A DNA stretch of 64,000 nucleotides from Roseovarius albus (GCF_900172335.1 NZ_FWFX01000014.1:1-64000); one strand, 5' to 3'; positions 1 through 10,502 are shown, counted from the stretch's first letter. Made by a program: numbers and translations. The notes: generated from the sequence alone by a model not told the origin.

Positions 1-136
1 GGACAAAGCCGTGATCCAGCACCGGATGCGCGCTATAAAGATGCTTTTCCATCCCTTCCGAGACCACCCGCAAGGTCTGCTGCGGTGCTGCCCGAAGCTC
101 ATCAATCTCCGCCTGCTGCTCGACGCTCAATACCAT
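1..136 (-). CDS. thyX: FAD-dependent thymidylate synthase ThyX, N-terminal part (cut by window edge)
   Basis: Only the first 45 codons are present; the gene runs off the left end. The ATG at 136 is preceded by a GAGGGGG Shine-Dalgarno-like run about 7 nt upstream. The translated start (MVLSVEQQAEIDELRAAPQQ, then a VSEGMEKHLY and a PVLDHGF segment) matches what I remember of alphaproteobacterial ThyX N-termini, where PVLDHGF precedes the first catalytic strand. ThyX makes dTMP from dUMP with methylene-tetrahydrofolate, FAD and NADPH. The catalytic RHRxxS motif lies outside the window, so the call rests on the N-terminus alone. Confidence 0.7.
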   Translation of the reverse strand, partial: MVLSVEQQAEIDELRAAPQQTLRVVSEGMEKHLYSAHPVLDHGFV

Positions 137-307
137 GTCAAGGCCCCCTCAATGCCAATGCTCTTATGATTCAAGAATTACTATATCTGGCAGGCAAAGA
201 GATCTGAACAGCCAAATCAGGGAAATATTCGATCTTAGTGCAACGAGGGTCGACAGCCTCCTTCAACGCACTATTGTTGCAAGGGAGTTATCGTCAATGA
301 GGGCAAC

Positions 308-730
308 ATGCGCTATCTGCACACAATGGTCCGGGTTAAGGACCTGGAAGAATCGATCAAGTTTTATGGCTTGTTGGGCCTGAAAGAAACCCGCCGCTGG
401 GACAACGAAGGCGGGCGATTCACGCTGGTTTTCATGGCCCCGGAGGGGCAAGAAGAATGCCCGGTTGAGTTGACGTATAATTGGGATGGCGACGATGCCC
501 TGCCCGATGACAGTCGAAACTTTGGCCACCTCGCTTATGAGGTCGAAAACATCTACGAGATGTGCCAGCACCTGTCGGACAATGGCGTCGAGATCAACCG
601 CCCGCCACGCGATGGGTGGATGGCCTTTGTCAAAAGCCCTGACAACATCTCAATCGAATTGCTGCAAGCGGACAAAGCGCTTGCCCCGGCCGAGCCTTGG
701 GCCAGCATGGAAAATACCGGAACATGGTAA
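308..730 (+). CDS. gloA: Lactoylglutathione lyase (glyoxalase I)
   Basis: Converts the hemithioacetal of methylglyoxal and glutathione to S-lactoylglutathione in the cytosol. At 140 aa it has the length of bacterial GloA. The four metal ligands of the family are recognisable as His5, Glu54, His74 and Glu117, in the usual two-repeat vicinal-oxygen-chelate layout (first half RYLHTMVRV, second half FGHLAYEV). The ATG at 308 follows a GAGGG run. Its stop overlaps the start of the next gene by 7 bp, so the two are probably translated as one unit. Confidence 0.93.
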   Translation: MRYLHTMVRVKDLEESIKFYGLLGLKETRRWDNEGGRFTLVFMAPEGQEECPVELTYNWDGDDALPDDSRNFGHLAYEVENIYEMCQHLSDNGVEINRPPRDGWMAFVKSPDNISIELLQADKALAPAEPWASMENTGTW

Positions 731-1437
731 GGTGGACGGCCATATTGGCCGCCTTTTTTGTGGCCACTTTCTGGGCCGGGCTTGCGCAGGCGAACTGTCG
801 CCTTGCGCTGGTTTTGGCGCTCGACGTGTCCTCATCCGTGGATGCGAACGAATACGACCTACAAAGGTTGGGTCTGGCTGCAGCTCTGAATGCCCCTGAT
901 GTGCGACATGCGATTTTGCAAGGTGGCAACGGGCATGTGGCTCTGGCGGTTTATGAATGGAGCGGCTTCAATCAGCAAAAACTGCATCTGGACTGGAGCC
1001 TGCTGCGCAACCACGCAGACATTGATCAGGCCGTCGCGATCTTGGCCAAGATGTCCCGCAGCCACGACAATTTTCCAACCTCCGTCGGGCAGGCTCTTGG
1101 CTATGGCGCTTTGGTTCTAAAACGTGCACCAGATTGTCGCCGCCAGGTGATTGATGTCTCAGGCGACGGCGTCAACAATCACGGTTATGGACCGCTCGCC
1201 GCCTATCGCAATTTCCCATTTGACGGGGTTGTCGTGAACGGATTGGTCTTGCTGGGGGAAAGCCCCAATGTGGCCGACTTTTACCGAAACAGAATATTGC
1301 GCGGCTCGGGGGCTTTTCTGATCATTGCCAACGGGTTTGAAGAATTCAAAACCGCAATGACCCGCAAACTGTTTCGCGAGATCAATGAGTTGGCTGTCGG
1401 GCACCTGAAGCACCCGAACCGAACGCAAGGCGGCTAG
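724..1437 (+). CDS. DUF1194 family exported von Willebrand A-like protein
   Basis: About 237 aa when started at the ATG at 724, which overlaps the gloA stop. A hydrophobic signal segment (residues about 5-22, ending near AQA) precedes a vWA-like domain. The metal-site pattern DVSSSVD (DxSxS) is present near residue 34, and a second acidic site DVSGDGVNN lies near residue 142. This matches the DUF1194 family common in Rhodobacteraceae. Function is unknown; a periplasmic binding role is inferred from the domain. The gene converges with the following MarR gene, the two overlapping by 4 bp at their 3' ends. Confidence 0.85.
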   Translation: MVRWTAILAAFFVATFWAGLAQANCRLALVLALDVSSSVDANEYDLQRLGLAAALNAPDVRHAILQGGNGHVALAVYEWSGFNQQKLHLDWSLLRNHADIDQAVAILAKMSRSHDNFPTSVGQALGYGALVLKRAPDCRRQVIDVSGDGVNNHGYGPLAAYRNFPFDGVVVNGLVLLGESPNVADFYRNRILRGSGAFLIIANGFEEFKTAMTRKLFREINELAVGHLKHPNRTQGG

Positions 1438-1934
1438 TAAATATAGCGGATCTGATCCATCCAATACCGCTCTACCCGGCGCAGGGATGTGGTGATCTGA
1501 TCAATTCCATCAGTTCCCAGAACACCTTTGCCCTGCAGGCCTTCGGCATGGCGCTCAAACAATTGGCCGACCGCATCCCGAATATGACGGCCCTTTTCGG
1601 TCAAGCGCACTCGCACAGACCGACGGTCCATCTCGCAACGCTGATGGTGCATATATCCCATTTCAACCAATTTTTTGAGATTATAACTGACATTGCTACC
1701 CTGATAATACCCGCGAGTTTTCAACTCTCCTGCTGTCACCTCGTTGTCGCCGATATTGAACAGCAGCAGCGCCTGCACGGCGTTAACCTCCAACAGGTTC
1801 ACGCGCTCAAACTCGTCCTTGATCACATCCAGCAAAAGCCGATGCAATCGCTCAACCAATGCCAATGTATCAAGATATCCAATCACAAAGCCCTGCTGTT
1901 TTTCAGAAAGGCCAAGGGGGGCGGGCACACTCAT
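1434..1934 (-). CDS. MarR family winged-helix transcriptional regulator
   Basis: A 166-aa protein read from the ATG at 1934, chosen because GGAGACGAG stands 5-8 nt upstream; a longer start at 1967 would contain that site. The central part shows the MarR helix-turn-helix and wing (TAGELKTRGYYQGSNVSYNL, then MDRRSVRVRLTEKG). The proline-containing N-terminus and GYYQGSNVSYNLKKL segment resemble the LdtR-like MarR group of alphaproteobacteria. Target genes cannot be told from the sequence; the neighbour gloA-DUF1194 unit converges on it and is not an obvious target. Confidence 0.88.
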   Translation of the reverse strand: MSVPAPLGLSEKQQGFVIGYLDTLALVERLHRLLLDVIKDEFERVNLLEVNAVQALLLFNIGDNEVTAGELKTRGYYQGSNVSYNLKKLVEMGYMHHQRCEMDRRSVRVRLTEKGRHIRDAVGQLFERHAEGLQGKGVLGTDGIDQITTSLRRVERYWMDQIRYIY

Positions 1935-2025
1935 AACTCGTCTCCAAACAAACCTGCTCAGAGACACCTTGAATGTAAATGCCCAACAATCGGTTAAACT
2001 GCACCAATAGTGCCTAAAATTCTAT

Positions 2026-2298
2026 CTACTTTCCTGCACCCGCCACGGTAGCGATATCCGCAATCAGGTTAGAATAGACATCAGGCCCCGCATTCTGTCC
2101 CGTCACCCACTGATACAAATCCTGATCATTTTCCGATAGCAGGTCGTCATAGAGGTCAAGCTCAGCCGGACCCAATTCCTGCAACCGCGCCTGCGCATAT
2201 CGCGACAGAATGATGTCCATTTCCTTGATCCCACGGCGCATTGATCGCATCTGCAGGCGTTTGAGCCGGTTTTCTGCCGTCTCAGCCAAGGTCGGCAC
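2026..2298 (-). CDS. sdhE: Succinate dehydrogenase flavinylation factor SdhE
   Basis: Small (about 90 aa) helical protein with the SdhE/SDH5 signature RRGIKEMD near residue 21, whose RGxxE core is needed to attach FAD to the SdhA flavoprotein. The rest (DLYDDLLSENDQDLYQWVTG) fits the family's acidic helices. The start is uncertain: GTG at 2298, or TTG at 2289 behind AGGTG. Its 5' end overlaps the XRE regulator gene by 17 bp, so the two are co-transcribed. Confidence 0.9.
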   Translation of the reverse strand: MPTLAETAENRLKRLQMRSMRRGIKEMDIILSRYAQARLQELGPAELDLYDDLLSENDQDLYQWVTGQNAGPDVYSNLIADIATVAGAGK

Positions 2299-2680
2299 CT
2301 TTCAGTAAGGACCGAAGGTTTTGCTCGAGACGCTCCAGGCGCTCAGCCGCCGCGGTCACTTGGCTGCGAATGGCTTCGAATTCCGCAATTAATTCAACAG
2401 CCCCCTGCGCCAATTCGGCCGCAGGCGTTTCAGGCCCATCACCTTCACCAACCAGTAACCACGCCAATGAGACATTCAACAAGCCAGCCATACGCGGCAA
2501 CTTGTTCCCGCGCGGCTCGGACAGATCCTCTTCCCAAGCCTTGAGGGTTTCAAGTTTCACACCAAGACGTTCTGCAAAATCATCCTGACTCATGCCAGCC
2601 TGCTCACGTGCCCCTGCGATGCGGTCCCCATAGGTGGTAGTCTCTGGATCAAACCAGTCTTGCGTTACTTCAGCGCCCAT
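2282..2680 (-). CDS. XRE-type helix-turn-helix regulator with C-terminal coiled coil
   Basis: 132 aa from the ATG at 2680, preceded by GAGGG at 7-8 nt. Residues about 17-70 form an HTH_3 domain (DRIAGAREQAGMSQDDFAERL, LKAWEEDLSEPRGN, LAWLLVGEG). The last 50 residues are a predicted coiled coil rich in E, R and L (AAAERLERLEQNLRSLL), probably for dimerisation. It sits upstream of sdhE with overlapping reading frames and is divergent from the aspartate aminotransferase gene across a 111-bp gap. Regulatory target unknown. Confidence 0.88.
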   Translation of the reverse strand: MGAEVTQDWFDPETTTYGDRIAGAREQAGMSQDDFAERLGVKLETLKAWEEDLSEPRGNKLPRMAGLLNVSLAWLLVGEGDGPETPAAELAQGAVELIAEFEAIRSQVTAAAERLERLEQNLRSLLKGADLG

Positions 2681-2683
2681 TAA

Positions 2684-3994
<1,311 letters not shown>

Positions 3995-4003
3995 AGGTTT
4001 TCG

Positions 4004-4411
4004 ATGGCGCACCAGCTCCCCGAGTATTATTTCCGAGTTCGTGAAAACGGTGCGTTTGTCTTTCGCATCGACACCGAAAACCGCCACCAGCGGATCGAGA
4101 TGGATCAGATCGCCGTCGTCAACATCAAGAACGGTCAGATCAAACCGCATGGCGACCGCGAACTGACCACCGAGGACAAGGCGACCATCGACAAATGGAT
4201 GGCGGAACGCACCGAACTGCTGGCCAAACGCGACATCGACGACATCCACCGCGCGGTCGACTACCTGAACTTGACCACCCACTGGGCCCAGTCCCGCGCC
4301 ACAGATGACCAACTCGAAGACGTCACCGACGCCCTCTTGCTGGCCATGCACGACCTGCGCTCGACCTTGGTTCGCAAAAAGGCCGACCGGCTGATGAAGG
4401 GCCAAAAATAG
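4004..4411 (+). CDS. Conserved hypothetical protein downstream of aspartate aminotransferase
   Basis: 135 aa, hydrophilic, without signal peptide or membrane segments. The N-terminal half (YYFRVRENGAFVFRIDTENR) looks like a small beta-rich fold and the C-terminal half is helical and charged. I recognise it only as a protein that often follows an aminotransferase gene in Rhodobacteraceae. It starts 9 bp after the aminotransferase stop and is likely co-transcribed. No function can be assigned. Confidence 0.8.
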   Translation: MAHQLPEYYFRVRENGAFVFRIDTENRHQRIEMDQIAVVNIKNGQIKPHGDRELTTEDKATIDKWMAERTELLAKRDIDDIHRAVDYLNLTTHWAQSRATDDQLEDVTDALLLAMHDLRSTLVRKKADRLMKGQK

Positions 4412-4577
4412 GCGGATAATGAACAAATTTCCGAATACGAGACGGGGGTGTTCTTCACTCAAGCATTGACCGGCTGATATGCGTCGCAGATCAAGCCTCA
4501 AACCTTCAGGTCTATCATGTCAGTTGGTGTCGCAAATCCTGGGGCCTCAAGAGGTCGCAAAGCTGCCGTCAAAGGTA

Positions 4578-5978
4578 CTATATAACGTCATTGTTCTGGT
4601 CCTGCAAAGATCGGTCTGCCACAGGCTGGGGCGCATCGCGGGTCAGTCCCATAAAACCAAACAGCAAAGCGACCAGCATCAAGATAGCGGTTGAAAAGAA
4701 CACCAACTGAAAATTACCTGAAACGGATAAAATGCTGCTGCTGATGGCGGTTGCAACAGCACCGCCCAGCAAACGGAAGCTCACGCCTATGCCGCCCACC
4801 TGCCCTTGTTTTTGAACTGGAACTGCATTCGCCATTTCCCGCAGGACGGGGGCATAGACAAAAGGCATTCCCAAGCCCCAAAGCACGAGACCTGCGACCA
4901 TCCATTTAAGACCTTCACTTTGCGCCGTCAGGGCGATCAGGAACATTGCAGCTGTAGCGACCATCTGGCCATTCAAGACCAGTCGCCGGGCGCCGGTGTT
5001 ATCGGCCATTCGGCCGACAGCTGTTGAAAGGAACGGAAACCCAACGACCGCCAAAAGCAGCGTGGCTCCTGCCACAATGGGCTGCATTCCGAGTTTATCC
5101 TGAAAATAAAGCGCTCCAAAGACGACGATTGTGATTTTAGAATACTGCCCCGTGAAAATGATCAGATTGGCGGCACTGAATGCTTTGAGTCTGAAGAGGC
5201 TCACATCGATGAGCGGCGCGTTTTTTCTTGCCTCGATCAGGATGAACCCGATCAAAAGAAATACCCCGCCAGCAAAACATCCAAGGATAAGACCGCTGAT
5301 CCAGCCGACAGTCGGACCTTGCATGATGGAGAAAACCAAAAGGGTCAATCCTGCGGTCAGCGTCACAAACCCCGAGGTGTCAAACCGTTCGCGGGCATCG
5401 CGGCTCGGTTGGCGCGGGAACGCGACAACGACAATCGCGGTCGCAGCGACAACGACAGGTACGTTGATCCAGAAGATCCAACGCCACGACACAACCTCAC
5501 TTAGATAACCGCCAACAATAGGACCCAGTGCCAGAAACACCGTACTGATCGCGGCCAGCGTGCCTATTGCTATACCGCGCTGATCTTTGGGAAAAACAAC
5601 CATGATCATCGCAACCGTCATCGGAAAAATTGCGGCCGCCCCAAGCCCTTGTACAGCCCGCGCGGCGATCAACATCACACCGTCTGAGGCGAGACCGCAG
5701 GCCAGCGATCCCAAGGCAAACAGGGCAGCTCCGATGATCAAGAGTTTGCGAAATCCGACGATATCTCCCAACCGTCCACCAGCCGCAGCGCAGCATGCAA
5801 AGACAAGCATATAGATACTGATGACCCAATGAGCGCTCGTCTGGGACATGTTGAGATCATTTCGCAACGTCGGTAACGCAATACCAACCACGGTCTCATC
5901 CAGCATGATCAACCCGCCGGATAGTGCCATGGCGATGAGGGTCCACCATTTGCGGGCCGTTCCGCGATCTGCAGTCAT
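4578..5978 (-). CDS. MFS transporter, DHA2-like drug:proton antiporter
   Basis: 466 aa from the ATG at 5978, with GGAG 7 nt upstream. Many hydrophobic segments fill the protein. The motif A-like GRLGDIVGFRKLLI follows helix 2, and ALPTLRNDLNMSQTSAHWVISIYML is typical of the DHA2 (EmrB/QacA) group. The likely role is proton-driven export of toxic compounds. It is an isolated gene; no membrane-fusion partner (EmrA-like) is next to it. Substrate unknown. Confidence 0.88.
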   Translation of the reverse strand: MTADRGTARKWWTLIAMALSGGLIMLDETVVGIALPTLRNDLNMSQTSAHWVISIYMLVFACCAAAGGRLGDIVGFRKLLIIGAALFALGSLACGLASDGVMLIAARAVQGLGAAAIFPMTVAMIMVVFPKDQRGIAIGTLAAISTVFLALGPIVGGYLSEVVSWRWIFWINVPVVVAATAIVVVAFPRQPSRDARERFDTSGFVTLTAGLTLLVFSIMQGPTVGWISGLILGCFAGGVFLLIGFILIEARKNAPLIDVSLFRLKAFSAANLIIFTGQYSKITIVVFGALYFQDKLGMQPIVAGATLLLAVVGFPFLSTAVGRMADNTGARRLVLNGQMVATAAMFLIALTAQSEGLKWMVAGLVLWGLGMPFVYAPVLREMANAVPVQKQGQVGGIGVSFRLLGGAVATAISSSILSVSGNFQLVFFSTAILMLVALLFGFMGLTRDAPQPVADRSLQDQNNDVI

Positions 5979-6251
5979 CACCGGCTCCTACTGATTGAAT
6001 ATAGCCTAATCTATGCGATTTCTTACGTCTACGCTGATGCCTGTCTTGGGCTCCTAGTGAACGCTACCGTTTCAATCGGAATCGCAGCTCTTGGGAACGG
6101 ACTCTCAGGCCGTCTTGTCCAGCACTTGCCTTCATTAGACTTCGCACGTATCCGACCGACACCAACAATTATTACTTCAGTTTGATTATTTTAGAATGGT
6201 GTTTAAGAATTCATTATAGATTTCAGAAATTCCACAACAGGGAGACTTTAG

Positions 6252-6662
6252 ATTTCCAGCATTGAAGACAGGCTTTCAAATAATGCTCTATCACCCGATC
6301 AGATCGAGCAAAGAACAGAAGTTGTTTATCGATATATTCGCGCTCTTAATGAGTCCGATCTGAACACAATATCGGATCTCTTTTCCGATACTGTGGTCGC
6401 CCTCGACCCGGTAGGCACAAAACGCATCGACGGTCGCGCGGCACTCTTGGAATTCTTTAAAAATGGCCCCTTTACCCGCTCAATACACGCGGAACTTGAA
6501 GGTCAGGTGCGGTTGGCAGGCAACTCTGCAGCCTTCGCCTTTATCGCTCATTCGGACGGCAAAGAAATGCATATTATCGATGTGTTCGAATTTGACGAAC
6601 ACAACCAGATTGCCAAACTGCTGGCGTATTGGTCCAACGCAAATGTGGTGAACCTCGACTAG
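6252..6662 (+). CDS. NTF2/SnoaL-like (ketosteroid-isomerase-type) protein, apparent ATT start
   Basis: The frame is open from a TAG at 6249 to the stop at 6662. The first ordinary start codon, GTG at 6393, would delete the first 47 residues, yet the upstream codons clearly encode family sequence (QRTEVVYRYIRALNESDLNT, then ISDLFSD). The homologous N-terminus is therefore encoded but has no ATG, GTG or TTG. An AGGGAG Shine-Dalgarno sequence at 6239-6244 stands exactly 7 nt before an ATT at 6252, giving a 136-aa protein. Either ATT is used, as in infC, or the start ATG was lost by one mutation. Later landmarks are DPVGTKRIDGRAALLEFF and VFEFDEHNQIAKLLAYW. Substrate unknown. Confidence 0.7.
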   Translation: MSSIEDRLSNNALSPDQIEQRTEVVYRYIRALNESDLNTISDLFSDTVVALDPVGTKRIDGRAALLEFFKNGPFTRSIHAELEGQVRLAGNSAAFAFIAHSDGKEMHIIDVFEFDEHNQIAKLLAYWSNANVVNLD

Positions 6663-6813
6663 TCGCACAGCAATAGTTCATATATCGCCCTCTACGCTAA
6701 ATACCACGGCCGAGGGAGAGGTGCGTTTAGGGTCTGGAGAGTTTCGCTCACCGATACATGGTTAAGCCAAGGCGCATCATTGCATAGCCGAGTTGCGTCT
6801 CTCCATAGCTGCC

Positions 6814-7305
6814 TCACTCAGAATCGCAACTTTTCGGAATCGACTCGTAGACCGGTTTGTCTGACGCGTGCAACTCTGCACTATTAATTGACATCCCTTG
6901 AAACGGCGGATCTGATTGCATCCCGGGATTGACTTGGTGGATGATATAGCAACCGCCATAAACCTTAGTTGTTCCGTCCGTATGCAGCGCAGAAATCGCA
7001 ACGGGCAGCCCCCAAAAAATCTGCCCGGCGCCAGCATCTGGCACTGCATCGCCAAACTGTGCCGAGACCGATTTTGTAGCGGCATAACCATCGACCCAAG
7101 CCTGATAATCCTTGGGCGCGAAACCATCTGAAAAATAACTATACGCCCTCGCATACTGTTTTTTGTTAATCGCGTTGTAAAAGCTTTGAACCAGCTTTTC
7201 CGGGGTCGAGCGGTCATCCATATATTGTGTCTCAGCCGTTGCCACGCCCGCAGAAACGATTACTCCTGCCAAAATGCCGGTTATTGCCTTGGTCAATACA
7301 TTCAT
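6814..7305 (-). CDS. Exported protein of unknown function
   Basis: 163 aa with a clear signal peptide (MNVLTKAITGILAGVIVSAG, cleavage near ATA-ET). The mature part has STPEKLVQSFYNAINKKQYARAY, which resembles an NTF2-like helix, then a beta-rich region with two cysteines (YGGCYII and KSCDSE) that could form a disulfide. It probably acts in the periplasm. The next upstream gene on the same strand also encodes an exported protein, 71 bp away. No firm family recognised. Confidence 0.75.
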   Translation of the reverse strand: MNVLTKAITGILAGVIVSAGVATAETQYMDDRSTPEKLVQSFYNAINKKQYARAYSYFSDGFAPKDYQAWVDGYAATKSVSAQFGDAVPDAGAGQIFWGLPVAISALHTDGTTKVYGGCYIIHQVNPGMQSDPPFQGMSINSAELHASDKPVYESIPKSCDSE

Positions 7306-7376
7306 CTTTCAACTCCGTACATATTCAGCCGCAGACAGTTCTGCGAGATGTTTTAAACGTCCTGCGCTTCAATAAC

Positions 7377-7829
7377 TCACTGACGGCTAAGCTTAACCGA
7401 AAACGTGATTCCATCCCCCAACCCTATGTAGTTTAGATAGAGATCTCCGTCTTCCAATTCACCTGTAAACACGCCTGTATTCACGTGTTCATTCTCAGCT
7501 GGGCCTTTCTCTGTGATCACCAGATCCGATCTGTCCTCAAGGTCGAAACTGCCGGTTGCATATTCAACCACCCAAGGCTCATTCGCATCGCGCCGCCACC
7601 GGTTGATCACCCAGATCAGATTGCTCTCCTGTTGGTAAATATCCAACTCCATCGATGTCTCAACAGACTGGTCCGGATATTTCGGATGGTCCGCTGGAAA
7701 CGCCACCCTGTACGAGCCCGCCCATACCCCCGTGACCGAGGGAAATGTGTCAGTTAACGCACTTGATGCGGACACAATGACAGCCAGCATCGTGAAAATC
7801 TGCAATGGTTTCTTGAAAAATCTGATCAT
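7377..7829 (-). CDS. Exported protein of unknown function
   Basis: About 150 aa with an N-terminal signal segment (FFKKPLQIFTMLAVIVSASS, cleavage near LTDTF). The mature domain looks like a small beta barrel: GVWAGSYRVAFP, MELDIYQQESNLIWVINRW, FTGELEDGDLYLNYIG, which recalls lipocalin-like cell-surface domains. The start is either GTG at 7832 or ATG at 7829. Function unknown. Confidence 0.75.
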   Translation of the reverse strand: MIRFFKKPLQIFTMLAVIVSASSALTDTFPSVTGVWAGSYRVAFPADHPKYPDQSVETSMELDIYQQESNLIWVINRWRRDANEPWVVEYATGSFDLEDRSDLVITEKGPAENEHVNTGVFTGELEDGDLYLNYIGLGDGITFSVKLSRQ

Positions 7830-7937
7830 CACCGTGATTCATCTCGCTTTTAAGTCGCTTAAAAAGAATTTGTATCATGCGCAGAGCTTACCCTGAGCCA
7901 CAGTTTTCGCCAAGACGATTGATTTCAAAGGGAATTG

Positions 7938-8750
7938 TCATGGTTTTGACGGTTTCGAAGCCCCGCGCCGACCAATCTCGTTGAGCGCTGACTGCGACGG
8001 GTAATCCACCACTGCCATGCCCCCATCGACAATCAAGGTCTGGCCGGTGATGAACGAAGCCTCGTCCGAGGCGAGAAACCGAACGGCATTGCCGATCTCT
8101 TCAGGCGTGCCCATCCTGTTCAGCAGCGAGGGTGGCGCGGCCTCGGCATCTTGTTCGACCACGGCCCGTTGTTGCTCAGAAGTGGCGATCCAGCCGGGGC
8201 TCACGCAGTTCACCCGGATGCCCAAGGGGGCCGCCTCTGACGCAAAGGCCCGCGTCAGCCCCTCGACCCCGGCCTTGGCCACGCCGTATAGGCCCCAACT
8301 GCCCTGAAACGCAGCCGTTGAGGAGATATTCACCACCGCCCCACCGGGGTCAGCCGCCAGATAGGGCAAGGCGTGGCTGGTCATCAAATAGGCCGAGCGT
8401 AGATTAGCATTGTGGTAAAAGTCCCAACGCTCGGATGTGCTGGCGTTATCAGACAATGGGCTATGCATCAGCCCGCAACCGGCATTGTTCACCAGAGTAT
8501 TCAGACCACCAAACGCCTGCGATACATGCACCAGCAGGTCTTTGATCTGTTCTTCTTCAGTCAAATCCACTTGAAAGGCGCGGCACTCCACGCCCTCATC
8601 ACGCAAAGCCTGCGCCGCACCCTCAAGCCGCTCCAGACCACGTGCAGCAATCGCCACCTTTGCACCCGCTTGCCCCAACCGCCGGGCAACACCCAAACCA
8701 ACGCCCGAACCTCCACCGGTCACCAGTGCCACTTTGTCAGCAAGAGTCAT
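7938..8750 (-). CDS. SDR-family NAD(P)-dependent oxidoreductase
   Basis: 270 aa classical short-chain dehydrogenase/reductase. It has the TGGGSGVGLG cofactor loop near residue 12, NNAG near 90, a catalytic Ser in VNISSTAA near 145, YGVAKAG (Tyr-Lys pair) near 158, and a typical C-terminal GQTLIVDGG. It reduces or oxidises a carbonyl/hydroxyl substrate that is not identifiable. It starts 30 bp after the stop of the exported amidohydrolase on the same strand and probably shares its transcript. Confidence 0.9.
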   Translation of the reverse strand: MTLADKVALVTGGGSGVGLGVARRLGQAGAKVAIAARGLERLEGAAQALRDEGVECRAFQVDLTEEEQIKDLLVHVSQAFGGLNTLVNNAGCGLMHSPLSDNASTSERWDFYHNANLRSAYLMTSHALPYLAADPGGAVVNISSTAAFQGSWGLYGVAKAGVEGLTRAFASEAAPLGIRVNCVSPGWIATSEQQRAVVEQDAEAAPPSLLNRMGTPEEIGNAVRFLASDEASFITGQTLIVDGGMAVVDYPSQSALNEIGRRGASKPSKP

Positions 8751-8780
8751 ACCACGTCCTCACAAGTCCCCGCGTCCAGA

Positions 8781-10502
8781 TCATTCTCCTGCTGCACGGT
8801 AAATTTCGACGTCTTCCTTGATCGTCGCGACCACTGTCAGCTCCGCCAGTGTCTCCGGGTCTACCGCCGTCGGGTCCTCAGACAGGATCACAAAGTCTGC
8901 CAGTTTTCCAACTTCGATCGATCCTTTCTTGTCTTCCTCAAAATGCTGGTAAGCGGGCCAGATCGTCATCGCTTTAAGTGCGGTCATCACATCCACCCGC
9001 TGCGTCGGCCCCAATATATCGCCTGACCGGGTCCGTCGCGTCACCGTGGCAGCCAACACCCGCATCGAATTGGGGTTGGCCACAGGCGCATCGTGGTGCG
9101 TGCCAAACTTCATACCGCGTTTCGCAAACCACCCGGTGGGCGAGATGTTGTCAGCCGCATCCGGTCCAACCGTATGGTCGCGGTGCCAGTCACCCCAATA
9201 GAATGTATGCATTGGAAACAGCGATGGAAACACCTTGAGGCGCTGATAGGCATCGACCTGATCTTCGCGCAGAAACTGACCGTGAATCAGCACGGTCCGG
9301 CGATCCCCCAGCCCATGTTTGGCGGCTGCCTGTTCCACGGCCGCAATCAACCTATCCGAGGCGCCCTCGCCATTCGCATGGCTCAGCATCTGGATATCAT
9401 TCTCATAAGCCCAATCGAACATATCGTTGATGGTCTCAACACTCTCATAGGCCAAACCAGAGTACCCTGCAGGATAATCGCCAACCGGATCGTAATAGGG
9501 TTTATCCCGCAAAGCCGTGAAGCCCTGCGGTGAGCCGTCGATGGTCAGCTTACCGCCGGCAATACGGATGCGGTTTTTGTACGCACGCGAATGGTGTTTT
9601 TCGACAATCTCTCGGTCAATCATCACATCCGGGTAAATCGCGATATCAATCTTGATCTTGCCCGCCGCCGCCAGCGTTTGCAGCATATTGATCGTTGCCG
9701 GATCGGCCCGCCCTTCCTGCGCGGTAGTAAAGCCATAACTGATCCAACTGTCGATCCCGGCCAGCCCCATCTGCAGGCGGCCTTCTTCGCCAAAACTGAA
9801 ACTGAATTGGAATAGCCCCGCGAAATGCGCGTTACCTTCCAGCACGCCATCAGGCTCGCGACTGTCCTGCATCCGCCGGATCACCCCTCCCTCGGGGTCT
9901 TCGCTATTGGCACTATACCCCAGCAGTTCCAGCGCCTTGCTATTGCCCGCGCCGATGTGGCCGGACTGATGCACAATGTACACCGGCAGCTCTGTCGACA
10001 CCGCATCCAGATCCTCGCGTGTCGGATGCCGGTTTTCCGCAAGCTGTGCAGGATCGTAGCCAAAGCCTAAGATAAGTCCTGAAACATCAACCAGATCCGG
10101 GTTGTCCTCAGCCCAGTCGCGCAATTTCTGCTGCAGACTTGCGATATCGATCACGTCGCCATCTGGCGGCGCAAGCAAATCGGCAACTGTTGCTTGCATC
10201 CCCCCACCAGCGGCAACATGGCCATGGCTATCGACAAATCCGGGCAGCATTGCAGCGCCACCAAGATCGACAAGACGCGTTGCTTCCCCTTGATGGCTTT
10301 CGACATCAGCGGCAGCTCCAGCAGCCAGAATCAACCCATCTTTCACCGCAACCGCTTCAATCCTCGGGGCCGCGTCATCCATGGTCAAGATTGTGCCACC
10401 TTTATAGATCGTGTCGGCATCTTGGGCAAAAACGTTCGAGGTGAGGGTCGTAAAAGCAACGGTTGAAATGATGAAAAGCTTTGAAGAAAGAAAATTTGTC
10501 AT
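8781..10502 (-). CDS. Exported amidohydrolase, YtcJ-like
   Basis: 573 aa from the ATG at 10502, preceded by GGAGTTGAGT. A signal peptide (FIISTVAFTTLTSNVFAQ) indicates export. The amidohydrolase-3 layout is visible: DTIYKGGTILTMDD at the N-terminus, the metal-binding GFVDSHGHVAAGGG, later histidines in HANGEGASD and VLIHGQFL, and KKGSIEVGKLADFVILSEDP at the end. Members hydrolyse amide or ester bonds; the substrate is unknown. It is first in a two-gene unit with the SDR. Confidence 0.87.
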   Translation of the reverse strand: MTNFLSSKLFIISTVAFTTLTSNVFAQDADTIYKGGTILTMDDAAPRIEAVAVKDGLILAAGAAADVESHQGEATRLVDLGGAAMLPGFVDSHGHVAAGGGMQATVADLLAPPDGDVIDIASLQQKLRDWAEDNPDLVDVSGLILGFGYDPAQLAENRHPTREDLDAVSTELPVYIVHQSGHIGAGNSKALELLGYSANSEDPEGGVIRRMQDSREPDGVLEGNAHFAGLFQFSFSFGEEGRLQMGLAGIDSWISYGFTTAQEGRADPATINMLQTLAAAGKIKIDIAIYPDVMIDREIVEKHHSRAYKNRIRIAGGKLTIDGSPQGFTALRDKPYYDPVGDYPAGYSGLAYESVETINDMFDWAYENDIQMLSHANGEGASDRLIAAVEQAAAKHGLGDRRTVLIHGQFLREDQVDAYQRLKVFPSLFPMHTFYWGDWHRDHTVGPDAADNISPTGWFAKRGMKFGTHHDAPVANPNSMRVLAATVTRRTRSGDILGPTQRVDVMTALKAMTIWPAYQHFEEDKKGSIEVGKLADFVILSEDPTAVDPETLAELTVVATIKEDVEIYRAAGE

